In this document: piece by piece, positions 44,456-53,657 of the stretch | How positions within the stretch are numbered: the stretch's first letter is position 1 | Layout of the letters: each line of letters begins with the position of its first letter | Assembly: GCF_900105905.1 (NCBI RefSeq) | Contig: NZ_FNSV01000005.1 | Location: 6,324,001 to 6,388,000 of the forward strand | Reading direction: 5' to 3' | DNA length: 64,000 nt | DNA from: Rhodococcus koreensis | Lineage (GTDB): Bacteria; Actinomycetota; Actinomycetes; Mycobacteriales; Mycobacteriaceae | Notes under the pieces: generated by a model | The model's database searches: none | What the model was told of the DNA's origin: nothing | The model's input: only the letters and a program-made list of their open reading frames with translations | Program-made: the position numbers and the translations under genes

Positions 44456-47178
44456 TTGTTGTGAACGAGTTCGTGTTCGACTGCGCCCTAGAACGATTGA
44501 GTGCCGGTGCCGGTTCGACGTACCTGATTCACGGTGAGGCCGGCACCGGCAAGACACACCTCCTGCGGAGCACGCTCGACGCGGCCCGCAGGCGTGGATG
44601 GACGTGCTTGTACGCCGCGGCGCACGAGTACGACCACGACATCCCGTACGCGACGGTGCGCACCCTCGTGGGAGTCCTCGGCCACAGCACGGTGTCGGCC
44701 GATCCGAGTGGTGTGACGGCGCTGTTGCAGTCGATGACGGATTCGTCGCCCGTGGTCGTGGTCGTGGACGACGCGCACCTGGCGGACGAGGACAGTCTCG
44801 TCGCCGTGACCCTCGCCGCTCGGCATCTGGCGGGCCGCCCGCTCCTCGTGATCTTCGCCTCGCGGAGCCGGCCGTGGATGACCGGCGAACGTCTCTTCGC
44901 GACGATCGGCCCCCTCGTGAGCGAACAGGCGCGGACGGTTCTCGAGGTTCGGCCGGTCGAGGGGCGGGCCCTCGGCGGACTGGTCGAGTCGGTCCTCGAC
45001 GCCGTGCCCGACGAGCGACTGACCGGCTACCTTTCCGAGCGGACGCGGGGGAACGCGCTGCTGGTCCGAGAAACGGTGAACGCGTTGCACACTGCGGGCG
45101 CACTCCGCATCGAACAGGGAATCGGCTACCTGGTCGATGATTCCCCGCCCCAGTTCCCGCGCCCTGCGGCGTTGCTCCACCGGCTGTTTCCCCGGGACCA
45201 CGCCGTCCGCGCACTGGGTCGTCTGGTCGCGGTGTTCGGACGGGTGGATCTGGACTACCTTCCGCTCCTCGCCGAACTGTCCGAGAGGTCGCTGGGCGAG
45301 GTCCGGGCCGCCTTCGACTCACTGGTCGCGAGCGGTGCGCTGTTGGCAACGGGGTCCGGATGGTACGAATTCGGCCACCCACTGATCGGTGAGCTGCTCT
45401 ATGGCGAGATCGGTCCGGCCGAGCGCCGCCGCGTCCATGCTGCGATTGCTGCGCGGATCGAGGGCACCGACAGCGAGCTGGGCATGCCGGCCCTCGAGCG
45501 CGCCCGGCACGCCACCGAGGGCGCGGCGCGCGGCGACATGGTCGCGGTCACGGTGGCGTTGCGTGCCGCCGATCGAGCGCTGCGCACGTCGCCGCGCGCG
45601 GCTGCCCGATGGTACGGCCGGGCGCTCGATCTGCTGCCACGCGCGGACGCCGCCGCCGGCGAGATACTCCGCAGGCAGTCCGCGGCGTACTGGAAGGGTG
45701 CGCGGCCGGCCCTGGCCATCGAAGCCGGCAGAAAAGCGCTCGGACTTCTCGAGGCGGGCCGTTCCCGCGACCGCACCGTGGCGACGATCGTGCACTGCCA
45801 CAGCGCGATGGGCGATCCGCAGAGCGCTGCAGACCTACTGGTCGCCGAGGCGGGGCGGGCGAGAGACCCGACGCCCTACCTCGCGCAACGCGCGGCGATG
45901 TCGGCGCGCCTCGGTGACACGGATCAGGCGCGCGTCCTGGCCGCGACAGCGTGGTCACAGGTGCGCGAGTCGACGCCGACGGACCAGGTCATCGCCTACA
46001 CGTACCTCGGTCAGGTCGAAGCCTCCGTCGGGACGTTCCCGAACGCACTCGAGGCGGTCGACCAGCTCGCGATCCTCGGGACCGGCGAGCGGGAACTCCC
46101 GGTGGGCACGCGCACCGGTGCGTTGGAGTCGGCAGCGCACCACGCCGCAACGGCAGGCGCGACCGGTCGCGCGAACGCGCTGCTGACGAAGGCGGGTGAA
46201 GCCGCCGGACTCGCCGGATTCGGAAACCTGGGCGGGCAAGCCGCACTGGCTCGCGCGCTCGCCGAGTACACGGCCGGCGAATGGACCGCGGCGTCCGAGA
46301 CGATTGCCCGGGAGGCCGTCCATCTCGAGTTCTCGGGTATGCGCAGCACTCTGGCTCGCCTACGTGGCGTGGAGGTGCAGATCCTCACGGGCCGAGGTGA
46401 TTTCCGGCGTGCGGCGTCCGTGCTGGCAGCGACGAAGCCGCCGGCCTCCTGCCGGATCGACTTCGCGATCTGGCAGGCAGTGCAGGCGTCGGTCGAGGTG
46501 TCGAGATCCCGGTTCGAGGACGCCATGCCGGTCCTGGAGCGACTGCGGTCGGAAGCGGGAATCCGCGGCTGGAACGAGGTCGGGGCCATCACCCACACGA
46601 GTCTGGTCGAGGGCTACCTGGCGTCGGGAGAGGTCGAGGCCGCTCGGCACGTCGCGGACGAGTTCTGCCGCCTTGCGGAGGACATCGGTTCGCCCAAGGC
46701 CCGGATGGCATCCGGCATCGGCCATGCCCGCAGCTTCGGTGACGTGGACCGCGCACGTGAAGTGCTTCTCGAGGCCGAGGAGCAGGGTATGCACTTCATC
46801 GCGGCGCAGGCCCACCATGCGCTCGGCGTCGTCGGCCGGGACGGCGCCGATCACCTCGAGGCAGCCTGGGCATTGTTCAAGAAGATGGACGCGACGCTGT
46901 GGCTGAAGCGGGTCGAGGCCGCCGGCCGGTCGCGCGGTCTCGTCCTCGACAGACGTGCCGACAAGTCGGGGGCACCCGGACCTCTCACCGATGTGGAGCG
47001 TCAACTCGTCACGCTGGTCCGAGACGGCCTCAGCAACCGGGAGATCGCCGAGGTTCTCCACTACAGCAGCAAGACCGTCGAGGCCTACCTCACCCGCCTC
47101 TACAAGAAAACCGGCTACAACTCGCGGGTCGAGCTGATCGTGGCCCACGAGCGGGCGGAAAGTCTCACCGGTAGGTGA
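44419..47178 (+). CDS. LuxR family regulator with AAA/STAND ATPase domain (LAL type)
   Basis: 919 residues from ATG 44419, overlapping the P450 end by 37 nt; GTG 44461, just after the P450 stop, is the alternative and would cut the conserved start RLVVVNEFV. Walker A GEAGTGKTH and Walker B-like VVVVDDAHLAD are near the N-terminus, a long helical TPR-like middle follows, and a LuxR helix-turn-helix ends it (LTDVERQLVTLVRDGLSNREIA). Large ATP-binding LuxR regulators sense small ligands or proteins. It may co-control the P450 pair. It overlaps a convergent phosphatase gene by 14 bp. Confidence 0.83.
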   Translation: MEGHAASAESRLVVVNEFVFDCALERLSAGAGSTYLIHGEAGTGKTHLLRSTLDAARRRGWTCLYAAAHEYDHDIPYATVRTLVGVLGHSTVSADPSGVTALLQSMTDSSPVVVVVDDAHLADEDSLVAVTLAARHLAGRPLLVIFASRSRPWMTGERLFATIGPLVSEQARTVLEVRPVEGRALGGLVESVLDAVPDERLTGYLSERTRGNALLVRETVNALHTAGALRIEQGIGYLVDDSPPQFPRPAALLHRLFPRDHAVRALGRLVAVFGRVDLDYLPLLAELSERSLGEVRAAFDSLVASGALLATGSGWYEFGHPLIGELLYGEIGPAERRRVHAAIAARIEGTDSELGMPALERARHATEGAARGDMVAVTVALRAADRALRTSPRAAARWYGRALDLLPRADAAAGEILRRQSAAYWKGARPALAIEAGRKALGLLEAGRSRDRTVATIVHCHSAMGDPQSAADLLVAEAGRARDPTPYLAQRAAMSARLGDTDQARVLAATAWSQVRESTPTDQVIAYTYLGQVEASVGTFPNALEAVDQLAILGTGERELPVGTRTGALESAAHHAATAGATGRANALLTKAGEAAGLAGFGNLGGQAALARALAEYTAGEWTAASETIAREAVHLEFSGMRSTLARLRGVEVQILTGRGDFRRAASVLAATKPPASCRIDFAIWQAVQASVEVSRSRFEDAMPVLERLRSEAGIRGWNEVGAITHTSLVEGYLASGEVEAARHVADEFCRLAEDIGSPKARMASGIGHARSFGDVDRAREVLLEAEEQGMHFIAAQAHHALGVVGRDGADHLEAAWALFKKMDATLWLKRVEAAGRSRGLVLDRRADKSGAPGPLTDVERQLVTLVRDGLSNREIAEVLHYSSKTVEAYLTRLYKKTGYNSRVELIVAHERAESLTGR

Positions 47179-47821
47179 CCCAGGGGTCCGGGAGATGACC
47201 GTGCTCGTTGAACGCCACGAGGGACGTCCCCGACGAGCCGATCACGATCTTGGTGACGCCGGAATTGACCGCGACTCTGTTCAGAGCGAGCCATTGCGGG
47301 AAGCCGCCCCCCAGCAGCCGGGCAGTCACCCAGGCGATCGCACCGGCGCTGGAGAAGACGACACCGGTCTGTCCGCGTTCGAGCCCTTCGGCAACGCGGT
47401 CGAGGGACGCGTCGACCCGGGCCGTGAACGCACCGAACGTCTCGACGTAGTCGGCATCGTGGTCACCGGACGACCACCGTGTGGAAGCCCGCTCGAGCAG
47501 CCGCTGGAAGGCGCGCGAATCCGTCTGCGCCCTCGGATCGTGCTCACCGCTCGCAGCCAGTAGGTCGCTCGCGTCGAACTCGTCCCAACCCGGATCGATG
47601 TCGGGGTCCGTCGTGTGCCAGGCGGCGGCCGTGCTTGCCTCCTGAGCCGTCTCTCGTTGGCGTTTCATGTTTCCGGTGACTGTGCGGGCGGGAGCGATGC
47701 CGCGACGATTCAGCTCGGTGCCGAGGGCGCGACTCTGTTCTCGGCCGCGTGGCGACAGGCGGTCGTAGTCGTCGGTGCCGAAGGATGCTTGTCCGTGACG
47801 GACCAGAAGGACAACACTCAT
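47165..47821 (-). CDS. Histidine phosphatase (phosphoglycerate-mutase-like)
   Basis: A 218-residue histidine phosphatase with the catalytic motif LVRHGQASFG at residues 5-14 and RLSPRGREQSRALG after it. Members remove phosphate from small metabolites or proteins, and the substrate here is not evident. ATG 47821 is chosen; GTG 47830 adds three residues. The second catalytic His is not in the standard form, since the late segment reads VVFSSAGAIAW where SHGG is common, so activity should not be assumed. It is a single gene divergent from the LysR at 47941. Confidence 0.8.
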   Translation of the reverse strand: MSVVLLVRHGQASFGTDDYDRLSPRGREQSRALGTELNRRGIAPARTVTGNMKRQRETAQEASTAAAWHTTDPDIDPGWDEFDASDLLAASGEHDPRAQTDSRAFQRLLERASTRWSSGDHDADYVETFGAFTARVDASLDRVAEGLERGQTGVVFSSAGAIAWVTARLLGGGFPQWLALNRVAVNSGVTKIVIGSSGTSLVAFNEHGHLPDPWVTYR

Positions 47822-47940
47822 GCGGCGCACGGTAGTTCACCCGGCCACCGGCGGCATACCCTTCTCGGCCGGTCGCCGCACACTCGCGGGAGATCCCTAT
47901 CGGCCCTCCGCCGCGGTGCCGGTACCTCTAGATTCAGAGC

Positions 47941-48942
47941 ATGGACATGCGGCAGATGGAGTACTTCCTCGCTGTAGTCGACTGCGGCGGGGTCACCCGC
48001 GCCGCAGCGCAGTTACGTGTGGCGCAGCCGTCGCTGTCGCAGGCGGTGCGCAAGCTCGAGAAGGACCTGGGCGTCGAGTTGTTCCATCGCGTCGGCCGTG
48101 GCCTCGTGCTCTCGCCTGCCGGTGAGGCGCTCGTCGGCCCGGCACGCAGCATCCTGCGGGAGGTGGAATCGGCCGAGAACGCCGTGCGTGACGTCGGGGC
48201 GATGCGCGGCGGCCGGATCGACATCGCCTCGCTCTCGGACCTGTCCTCGGATCCGCTGTCGGTGTGGGTCGCCAAGTTCCGCCGGCAGTACCCCGACGTG
48301 CGGTTCCACATCGAGGAACGGGACGAGACCGCCGATATCGTGTCGCTGGTCCGGTCGGGGGCGTGCGAGCTGGGCATTCTCGCGCTGCCCCTCCCGACCG
48401 AGGACCTCGTCGGGGAGGAGCTCATCGATCAGCAGCTCGTCCTGGTGTGTCCGCCCGGCACCGACGCCCGGTGGCCGGACCCGGTGCCGATCGAGGCGTT
48501 GACCCGTGTTCCCTTCGTCATGGGCGAAAAAGGCACGGCGACGCGAGATTTCATCGACCGCTCGCTACGGCGGCGCGGCGTCGAACCCGACGTCGCGGTT
48601 GAGGTGCGTCAGCGTGGTGCCGTGCTGCCGATCGTTCTCGCGGGCGGCGGGGTGTCGATCGTGGCCCTGCGCAGCGGACTCGACGCGATGCTGCGCGGCG
48701 GGGTGGTGCGTGAACTCTCGCCGCGGCTCACCCGCCGCATGGGCGTGGTCCGCCGTCCCGGCCGGATGACTCACGCGTCCACGGAGTTCCTGGCCTGCGC
48801 CCGTGCGTCGTTCGAGGAGTTCGCCACGTCCATCGCCGCGCTCATGTCCTCCGGTGTTTCCCTCGTGGAGGCCGCAAAGCTGACGCGGGCCGAGTTCGAC
48901 CGCCGGATTCGCGACGACAACGCGCGCGCCACGAACTCATAG
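47941..48942 (+). CDS. LysR family regulator of the CoA-transferase beta-oxidation operon
   Basis: A 333-residue LysR-type regulator with DNA-binding N-terminus (GVTRAAAQLRVAQPSLSQAVRKLE) and effector domain from about residue 90. The last ~40 residues after the effector fold (ALMSSGVSLVEAAKLTR onwards) are longer than usual. It lies 185 bp upstream of the transporter gene on the same strand, with an inverted repeat between them, so it probably governs the operon 49128-55627. The effector is likely the imported carboxylate or its CoA ester. Confidence 0.87.
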   Translation: MDMRQMEYFLAVVDCGGVTRAAAQLRVAQPSLSQAVRKLEKDLGVELFHRVGRGLVLSPAGEALVGPARSILREVESAENAVRDVGAMRGGRIDIASLSDLSSDPLSVWVAKFRRQYPDVRFHIEERDETADIVSLVRSGACELGILALPLPTEDLVGEELIDQQLVLVCPPGTDARWPDPVPIEALTRVPFVMGEKGTATRDFIDRSLRRRGVEPDVAVEVRQRGAVLPIVLAGGGVSIVALRSGLDAMLRGGVVRELSPRLTRRMGVVRRPGRMTHASTEFLACARASFEEFATSIAALMSSGVSLVEAAKLTRAEFDRRIRDDNARATNS

Positions 48943-49000
48943 GCAATTGCAGTATTTCTCCTACTTTTCTGGTCTTTGACCCGATCGATACTCGGGACTT

Positions 49001-49028
49001 CAATGGTGTGTACCTGATCACACCGTTG
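49001..49028. promoter_or_regulatory. Inverted repeat upstream of the MFS/CoA-transferase operon
   Basis: CAATGGTGTG and CACACCGTTG form 10-bp arms (9 of 10 matching) with an 8-bp spacer, 99 bp before the transporter start. This is a good operator candidate for the operon and may be the site of the LysR protein at 47941, although the arms lack a T-N11-A core. Confidence 0.55.
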
Positions 49029-49127
49029 CGACGGGATCCGGATCGATCGAAGGTCGCATTCGAGATCCGTCCGGACTGGTTCACGCCACGCAGACACGTC
49101 GCGACGGTTCGTTTCCGAAGAGGCCCT

Positions 49128-50447
49128 ATGACTCAAGTATCGACGCCGACCACCGCAGCGTCCCGGCGCACCAGATCGGCGCTGACCCGGCGCGCCTGGA
49201 TGATTACCGGACTGCTCGTCGTGTTCATGCTCATCAATTTCGCGGACAAGTCCGTCATCGCGTTCGCCGGCGTCCAGATCCAGAAGGATCTGGGCCTGAC
49301 GCCGCAACAGTTCGGCATGATCCAGAGCAGCTTCTTCTGGCTGTTCGCCGCCGGCGCCCTGTTCTTCGGCTGGCTGTCGTCCAAGGTGAGTATCCGATGG
49401 CTGCTGGCCGGACTGATGCTGCTCTGGGTAGCCACCATGGTGCCCCTGACCGGCACCGTGACCTTCGGCGTCCTGGTGGCCTGCCGGCTCGTCCTCGGGT
49501 TCGCCGAGGGCCCGGCCTTCGCCCTCGCCAACCACGCCGTCCACTCCTGGTTCCCGCCGGAGAAGCGTGCCTTGCCGAGCAGCTTCGTCACCGCCGGATC
49601 CTCGCTCGGTGTCCTCATCGCTGCACCCGTGCTGACCTGGATCATCGTCCGCTGGGACTGGCACGCAGCGTTCTACCTCCTGATCACGGTCGGTCTGGTC
49701 TGGGTGGTCGCCTGGATCCTCCTCGGACGCGGCGCACCCGGCGAGGCCGCCGAGCCGGCCCAGGCAACCGAAACCGTCGTCGACACCGTCGACGCCCCGT
49801 ACCGGACGATCCTGCGCACCGGGACCGTGATCGGGATCGCGCTGTTGATGTTCTGCTCGTACTGGTCCACCACGCTCAAGGTGTCCTGGCTCCCCGTCTA
49901 CCTGGAAGACGGTCTCGGCTACGACACCCTGACCACCGGTCGGCTGGTCATGCTTCCCTACGGACTCGCGGCGGTCGGTGCGATCGCTGCCGGATGGTTC
50001 TCGAATCGCCTCGTCTCCCGCGGCGTCTCCCGGAAGGTTGCGCGCGGCTACCTGTCGGCCGGCCTGATCGCCGGCGCCGGCATCACCATGGTCGGGTTCA
50101 CCATCGTGTCGGCCGGACTGCTGCAGATCCTGCTCGTATCCCTGGCCTTCTCGCTCAACACCGCGGCGTACGGCGTGGCGTTGACGGCAATCGCCGACGT
50201 CGTGCAGTCCCGTAAACGCGGCATGGTCCTCGGTGGCCTCGGCGCTGTGTCGAGTATCTCCGGCATGGTCGCACCACTCGTACTCGGTTTCTCGGTCGGC
50301 CGGGCGGCCGACAAGATCTCCGGCTACGGCACCGGCTTCCTGATCAGCGGGATCCTGATGATCGTCGGTAGTGCGATCGCGGTGTTCCTGGTCAACCCCG
50401 AACGTGACATCACCCTCATCCGCCGGCGTGCCGAGGAGACCGCATGA
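49128..50447 (+). CDS. MFS transporter, anion:cation symporter (ACS) type
   Basis: A 439-residue 12-helix transporter with the ACS-family start NFADKSVIAFAGVQIQKDLG, motif GWLSSKVSIRW and central loop about residues 205-225. Family members carry organic anions such as aromatic acids, tartrate or phthalate. ATG 49128 is chosen (GAAGAGG box). The frame is open for 40 codons before it, over the control region. The stop overlaps the CoA-transferase start (ATGA), which links uptake directly to CoA activation. Confidence 0.86.
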   Translation: MTQVSTPTTAASRRTRSALTRRAWMITGLLVVFMLINFADKSVIAFAGVQIQKDLGLTPQQFGMIQSSFFWLFAAGALFFGWLSSKVSIRWLLAGLMLLWVATMVPLTGTVTFGVLVACRLVLGFAEGPAFALANHAVHSWFPPEKRALPSSFVTAGSSLGVLIAAPVLTWIIVRWDWHAAFYLLITVGLVWVVAWILLGRGAPGEAAEPAQATETVVDTVDAPYRTILRTGTVIGIALLMFCSYWSTTLKVSWLPVYLEDGLGYDTLTTGRLVMLPYGLAAVGAIAAGWFSNRLVSRGVSRKVARGYLSAGLIAGAGITMVGFTIVSAGLLQILLVSLAFSLNTAAYGVALTAIADVVQSRKRGMVLGGLGAVSSISGMVAPLVLGFSVGRAADKISGYGTGFLISGILMIVGSAIAVFLVNPERDITLIRRRAEETA

Positions 50448-51634
50448 TCGACAAGCCCCTCGACGGCGTCCGCGTCATCGACTTCGGTCAATTCATCGCT
50501 GCCCCCGCCGCCACCCAGGTCCTGGTGGACCTCGGCGCCGACGTGATCAAGGTCGAACCGGTGCACGGCGAGTCCGCACGTGGAATCGGCGCGCACGGTA
50601 AAGCCATGGTGGAGAACTACAACCGCGGCAAGCGGGCAATCGCGCTCGACCTCAAGGACCCGCGCGGTCAGGAGATCGCCCGCCGTCTGATCGCCGGCGC
50701 CGACATCGTGGTGCAGAATCTGCGCCCCGGGGTGATGGACAAGCTCGGTCTGGGCGCGGAGGAGATGCGTGCCGCGCATCCGCACCTCGTGTACGCGACG
50801 GTGAGCGGGTTCGGCTTGCACGGACCGTCCAGGAATCGAGCCGGCCTCGACATCGCCGCGCAGGCGGAGAGCGGTCTGATGTGGGTGACCGGCGAGCACG
50901 ACGGCGAGCCGCAGAAGGTCGGTGCCCAGATCGTCGACGCCGCCACCGGCTACGTCTGTGCCCAGGCAATCCTCGGCGCGTACATCAGGCGCCTGCGCAC
51001 CGGCGAGGGCGACACCGTCGAGGTGTCGCTGCTCGAGGTCGCCATTCATCTGCAGGCCCCGAACTGGGGCGCCTACCTCGACACCGGCAACGAACCACGG
51101 CGAATGGGCAACGGTCAGCCGACGGTCGCCCCGGCCGCCGACATCATGCCCACCAGCGACGGCAGCGTCGTGGTCTCCGCCTACTCCGAGGTCCACTTCC
51201 GGCGACTGTGCCGACTGCTGGGCCGGGCGGAACTCGCCGACGACGCCCGGTTCGCCGACAACGAGAGCCGGGTCCGCAACCGCCCCGCCCTGCTCACCGA
51301 GTTGCGCGCCGCGTTCGCGACCATGACGAGCGACGAGGCGATGGACGTGCTCGCCGCCAACGGTGTCGTCGCCGGGCGGATCAACACCTATCCCGAGGCG
51401 ATGCGCAGTCCCGACGTCCAGGCCTCCGGGCTCTTCATCGAGGTCAGCCGCCCCGACGGCGTGCCTGCGACCGCACTCGGCACGCCGTGGCACCTCGAGA
51501 GTGTCCCGAAGCTCCCGACGGCAGGTGCGCCCGACCTGGGGCAGCACACCGCCGAAGTGATCGCCGAACTCGGTTACCCGACCGACGCGCTCGATGCGCT
51601 GGCAGCCGACGGCGTCGTCGCGCTCGGCCGCTGA
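50444..51634 (+). CDS. CaiB/BaiF family CoA transferase
   Basis: A 396-residue class III CoA transferase that moves CoA from one acyl-CoA to a free acid through an aspartyl anhydride. It has the family opening LDGVRVIDFGQFIAAPAA, ADVIKVEP, NRGKRAIALDL and a catalytic Asp in RAGLDIAAQA near residue 133. The start overlaps the transporter stop. Because the operon holds no CoA ligase, this enzyme probably activates the substrate, using a product acyl-CoA as donor, which would make the pathway self-priming. Confidence 0.87.
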   Translation: MIDKPLDGVRVIDFGQFIAAPAATQVLVDLGADVIKVEPVHGESARGIGAHGKAMVENYNRGKRAIALDLKDPRGQEIARRLIAGADIVVQNLRPGVMDKLGLGAEEMRAAHPHLVYATVSGFGLHGPSRNRAGLDIAAQAESGLMWVTGEHDGEPQKVGAQIVDAATGYVCAQAILGAYIRRLRTGEGDTVEVSLLEVAIHLQAPNWGAYLDTGNEPRRMGNGQPTVAPAADIMPTSDGSVVVSAYSEVHFRRLCRLLGRAELADDARFADNESRVRNRPALLTELRAAFATMTSDEAMDVLAANGVVAGRINTYPEAMRSPDVQASGLFIEVSRPDGVPATALGTPWHLESVPKLPTAGAPDLGQHTAEVIAELGYPTDALDALAADGVVALGR

Positions 51635-51681
51635 AATCCGTCGACGGCACTCACCGTCGACCCATTTTCGAAGGAATCACC

Positions 51682-52830
51682 ATGCAACGCACCATCTTCA
51701 CCGACGACCACCATGCCTTCCGTGACGTGGTCCGCCAGTTCATCGCCAAGGAGATCGTCCCGAACCTGCCCGACTGGGAGGCGGCCGGCTGCATCCCCCG
51801 CGACTTCTACACCAAGACCGCGGCACTCGGGATCAACGGACTGCAGGTGCCCGAGCAGTACGGCGGCGGCGGCATCGACAGCTTCCTGTTCAACACCGTC
51901 GTGTACGAGGAAATCGGTTACGCGGCCGCCTCTCTCGGGGGCTTCCAGGTGCACTTGAACACCGTGCTCCCGTACTTTCTCGAATACGCCAATGAGGAAC
52001 AACGCGACCGCTGGTTCCCCGGCTTCGCCGACGGTGCGCTCGTCAGCGCGATCGCGATGACCGAACCCGGCATCGGCTCCGACCTCGCCGGTGTCACCAC
52101 CACCGCCGTCCGCGACGGTGACGACTACGTCCTCAACGGGAACAAGACGTTCATCACCGGCGGCATCAACGCCGACCTCGTGATCGTGGTCGCGAGGACC
52201 TCGAAGGATCCCGAGAATCGCCGCAACGGTCTGTCGCTGCTGGTGGTCGAATCCGGCATGCCCGGGTTCACTCGCGGTCGCAACCTGCACAAGATCGGGA
52301 TGAAGTCGAGCGACACCGCCGAACTCACCTTCGACAACGTACGGGTGCCCGCGGCCAACCTGCTCGGCGAGGAGGGCGCCGCCTTCAAGATGCTGGCGCA
52401 CAACCTGCCGCAGGAGCGGCTGTCGATCGCGATCACCGCGCAGGCCACGGCCACCGCCGCGGTCGACCTGGCGATCGCGTACGCCAAGGAGCGGATGGTG
52501 TTCGGTAAGCCGCTCGCCGGCTTCCAGAACACGAAGTTCGTACTCGCCGAGTGCGCGACCGAGTTGCAGGCCGGGCAGGCCCTGATCGACCAGGCGCTGA
52601 TCGCCCTGGACGCCGGCACTCTCACTCCCGCCGACGCGGCCAAGGTGAAGCTGTTCTGCACCGAGGTGCAGGCCCGGGTCATCGACAAGTGCCTGCAGGT
52701 GCACGGTGGCTACGGCTACATGACCGAGTACCCGATCGCGCGACTGTACGCCGATGCCCGCGTCACCCGGATCTTCGGCGGCACCAGCGAAGTCATGAAG
52801 AGTGTCATCTCGAAGTCGATGGGGCTCTAG
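51682..52830 (+). CDS. Acyl-CoA dehydrogenase, LCAD/IVD-type active site
   Basis: A 382-residue FAD dehydrogenase forming the 2,3-enoyl-CoA. Usual segments are seen: AIAMTEPGIGSDLAG, NGNKTFITGG, and HGGYGYMTEYPIARLYAD. At the MCAD catalytic position it reads IFGGTSE with Gly instead of Glu. The Glu in LPQERLS near residue 252 is therefore the likely base, as in long-chain and isovaleryl-CoA dehydrogenases. ATG 51682 follows AAGGAATC. It lies 47 nt after the CoA transferase. Confidence 0.87.
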   Translation: MQRTIFTDDHHAFRDVVRQFIAKEIVPNLPDWEAAGCIPRDFYTKTAALGINGLQVPEQYGGGGIDSFLFNTVVYEEIGYAAASLGGFQVHLNTVLPYFLEYANEEQRDRWFPGFADGALVSAIAMTEPGIGSDLAGVTTTAVRDGDDYVLNGNKTFITGGINADLVIVVARTSKDPENRRNGLSLLVVESGMPGFTRGRNLHKIGMKSSDTAELTFDNVRVPAANLLGEEGAAFKMLAHNLPQERLSIAITAQATATAAVDLAIAYAKERMVFGKPLAGFQNTKFVLAECATELQAGQALIDQALIALDAGTLTPADAAKVKLFCTEVQARVIDKCLQVHGGYGYMTEYPIARLYADARVTRIFGGTSEVMKSVISKSMGL

Positions 52831-52892
52831 GTATCTCGCACTCCACACCATTCCGGGCACCACTGGGGCCCGGCCACATCGAAGGTTCATCC

Positions 52893-53657
52893 ATGCAGAT
52901 CAAGGACATCAACGCCGTCGTCACGGGCGGAGCATCCGGACTCGGACTCGCCACCGCCACCCGGCTGGTCGAGTCCGGCGCCGCCGTCACCCTGCTCGAT
53001 CTCCCCGGTTCGGCGGGGGCAGAGCAGGCCGCGGCGCTCGGGCCCGCCGCACGGTTCGTGCCGACCGACGTGACCGACGGCGACGCGGTGGCCGCGGCCT
53101 TCGCCGCCGCCGCCGAGCGCGGCCCGGTGCGGGCCGTCGTGCACTGCGCAGGCCGCGGACGGCCGATGCGCGTGCTCACCAAGGACCGCAAGGCCGCCGA
53201 CCTCGAGCCTTTCGAGTCGGTGATCCGGCTCAACGTGATCGGGACGTTCAACGTGCTGCGGTTCGCGGCCGAGGCGATGGCCGCGAACGAGTTGCGGGGC
53301 GGTGACCGCGGCGTATGTGTCCTGACCGCATCCGTCGCAGCGTACGAGGGCCAGATCGGGCAGATCAACTACGCGACGTCCAAGGCGGGAATCGTGGGGA
53401 TGACACTGCCCGCCGCCCGCGACCTCGCCGGCGTCGGGATCCGGGTGTGCACCATCGCGCCCGGCGTGTTCGCGACACCCCTCCTGCTCAATGCGCGCGA
53501 CGACATCCGGGACGCGCTGGCGGCCTCGGTTCCGCATCCGCAGCGGCTCGGCGAGCCGTCCGAGTTCGCCGCGCTGGCCGAGCACATCATCGAGAACGGC
53601 ATGCTCAACGGTGAGACGATCCGCCTCGACGGTGCGATCCGGATGGCACCGAGGTGA
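52893..53657 (+). CDS. 3-hydroxyacyl-CoA dehydrogenase, HSD10-like SDR
   Basis: A 254-residue SDR with GGASGLGLATA, HCAG, catalytic YATSKAG and the HSD10-type ending NGETIRLDGAIRM. HSD10 (17-beta-HSD type 10) enzymes oxidise 3-hydroxyacyl-CoA, including 2-methyl-branched forms. The insert FESVIRLNVIGTFNVLRF and IVGMTLPAARDLA support this placing. The stop overlaps the crotonase start (GTGA). Within the operon it supplies the third beta-oxidation step, and its type hints at a branched substrate. Confidence 0.86.
   Translation: MQIKDINAVVTGGASGLGLATATRLVESGAAVTLLDLPGSAGAEQAAALGPAARFVPTDVTDGDAVAAAFAAAAERGPVRAVVHCAGRGRPMRVLTKDRKAADLEPFESVIRLNVIGTFNVLRFAAEAMAANELRGGDRGVCVLTASVAAYEGQIGQINYATSKAGIVGMTLPAARDLAGVGIRVCTIAPGVFATPLLLNARDDIRDALAASVPHPQRLGEPSEFAALAEHIIENGMLNGETIRLDGAIRMAPR

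Noticed and set aside
52853..52873. CCGGGC-N9-GCCCGG hairpin between two operon genes
   Set aside because: The stem is short and lies inside an operon with 62-nt spacing, with no T run. It is more likely chance than a terminator.
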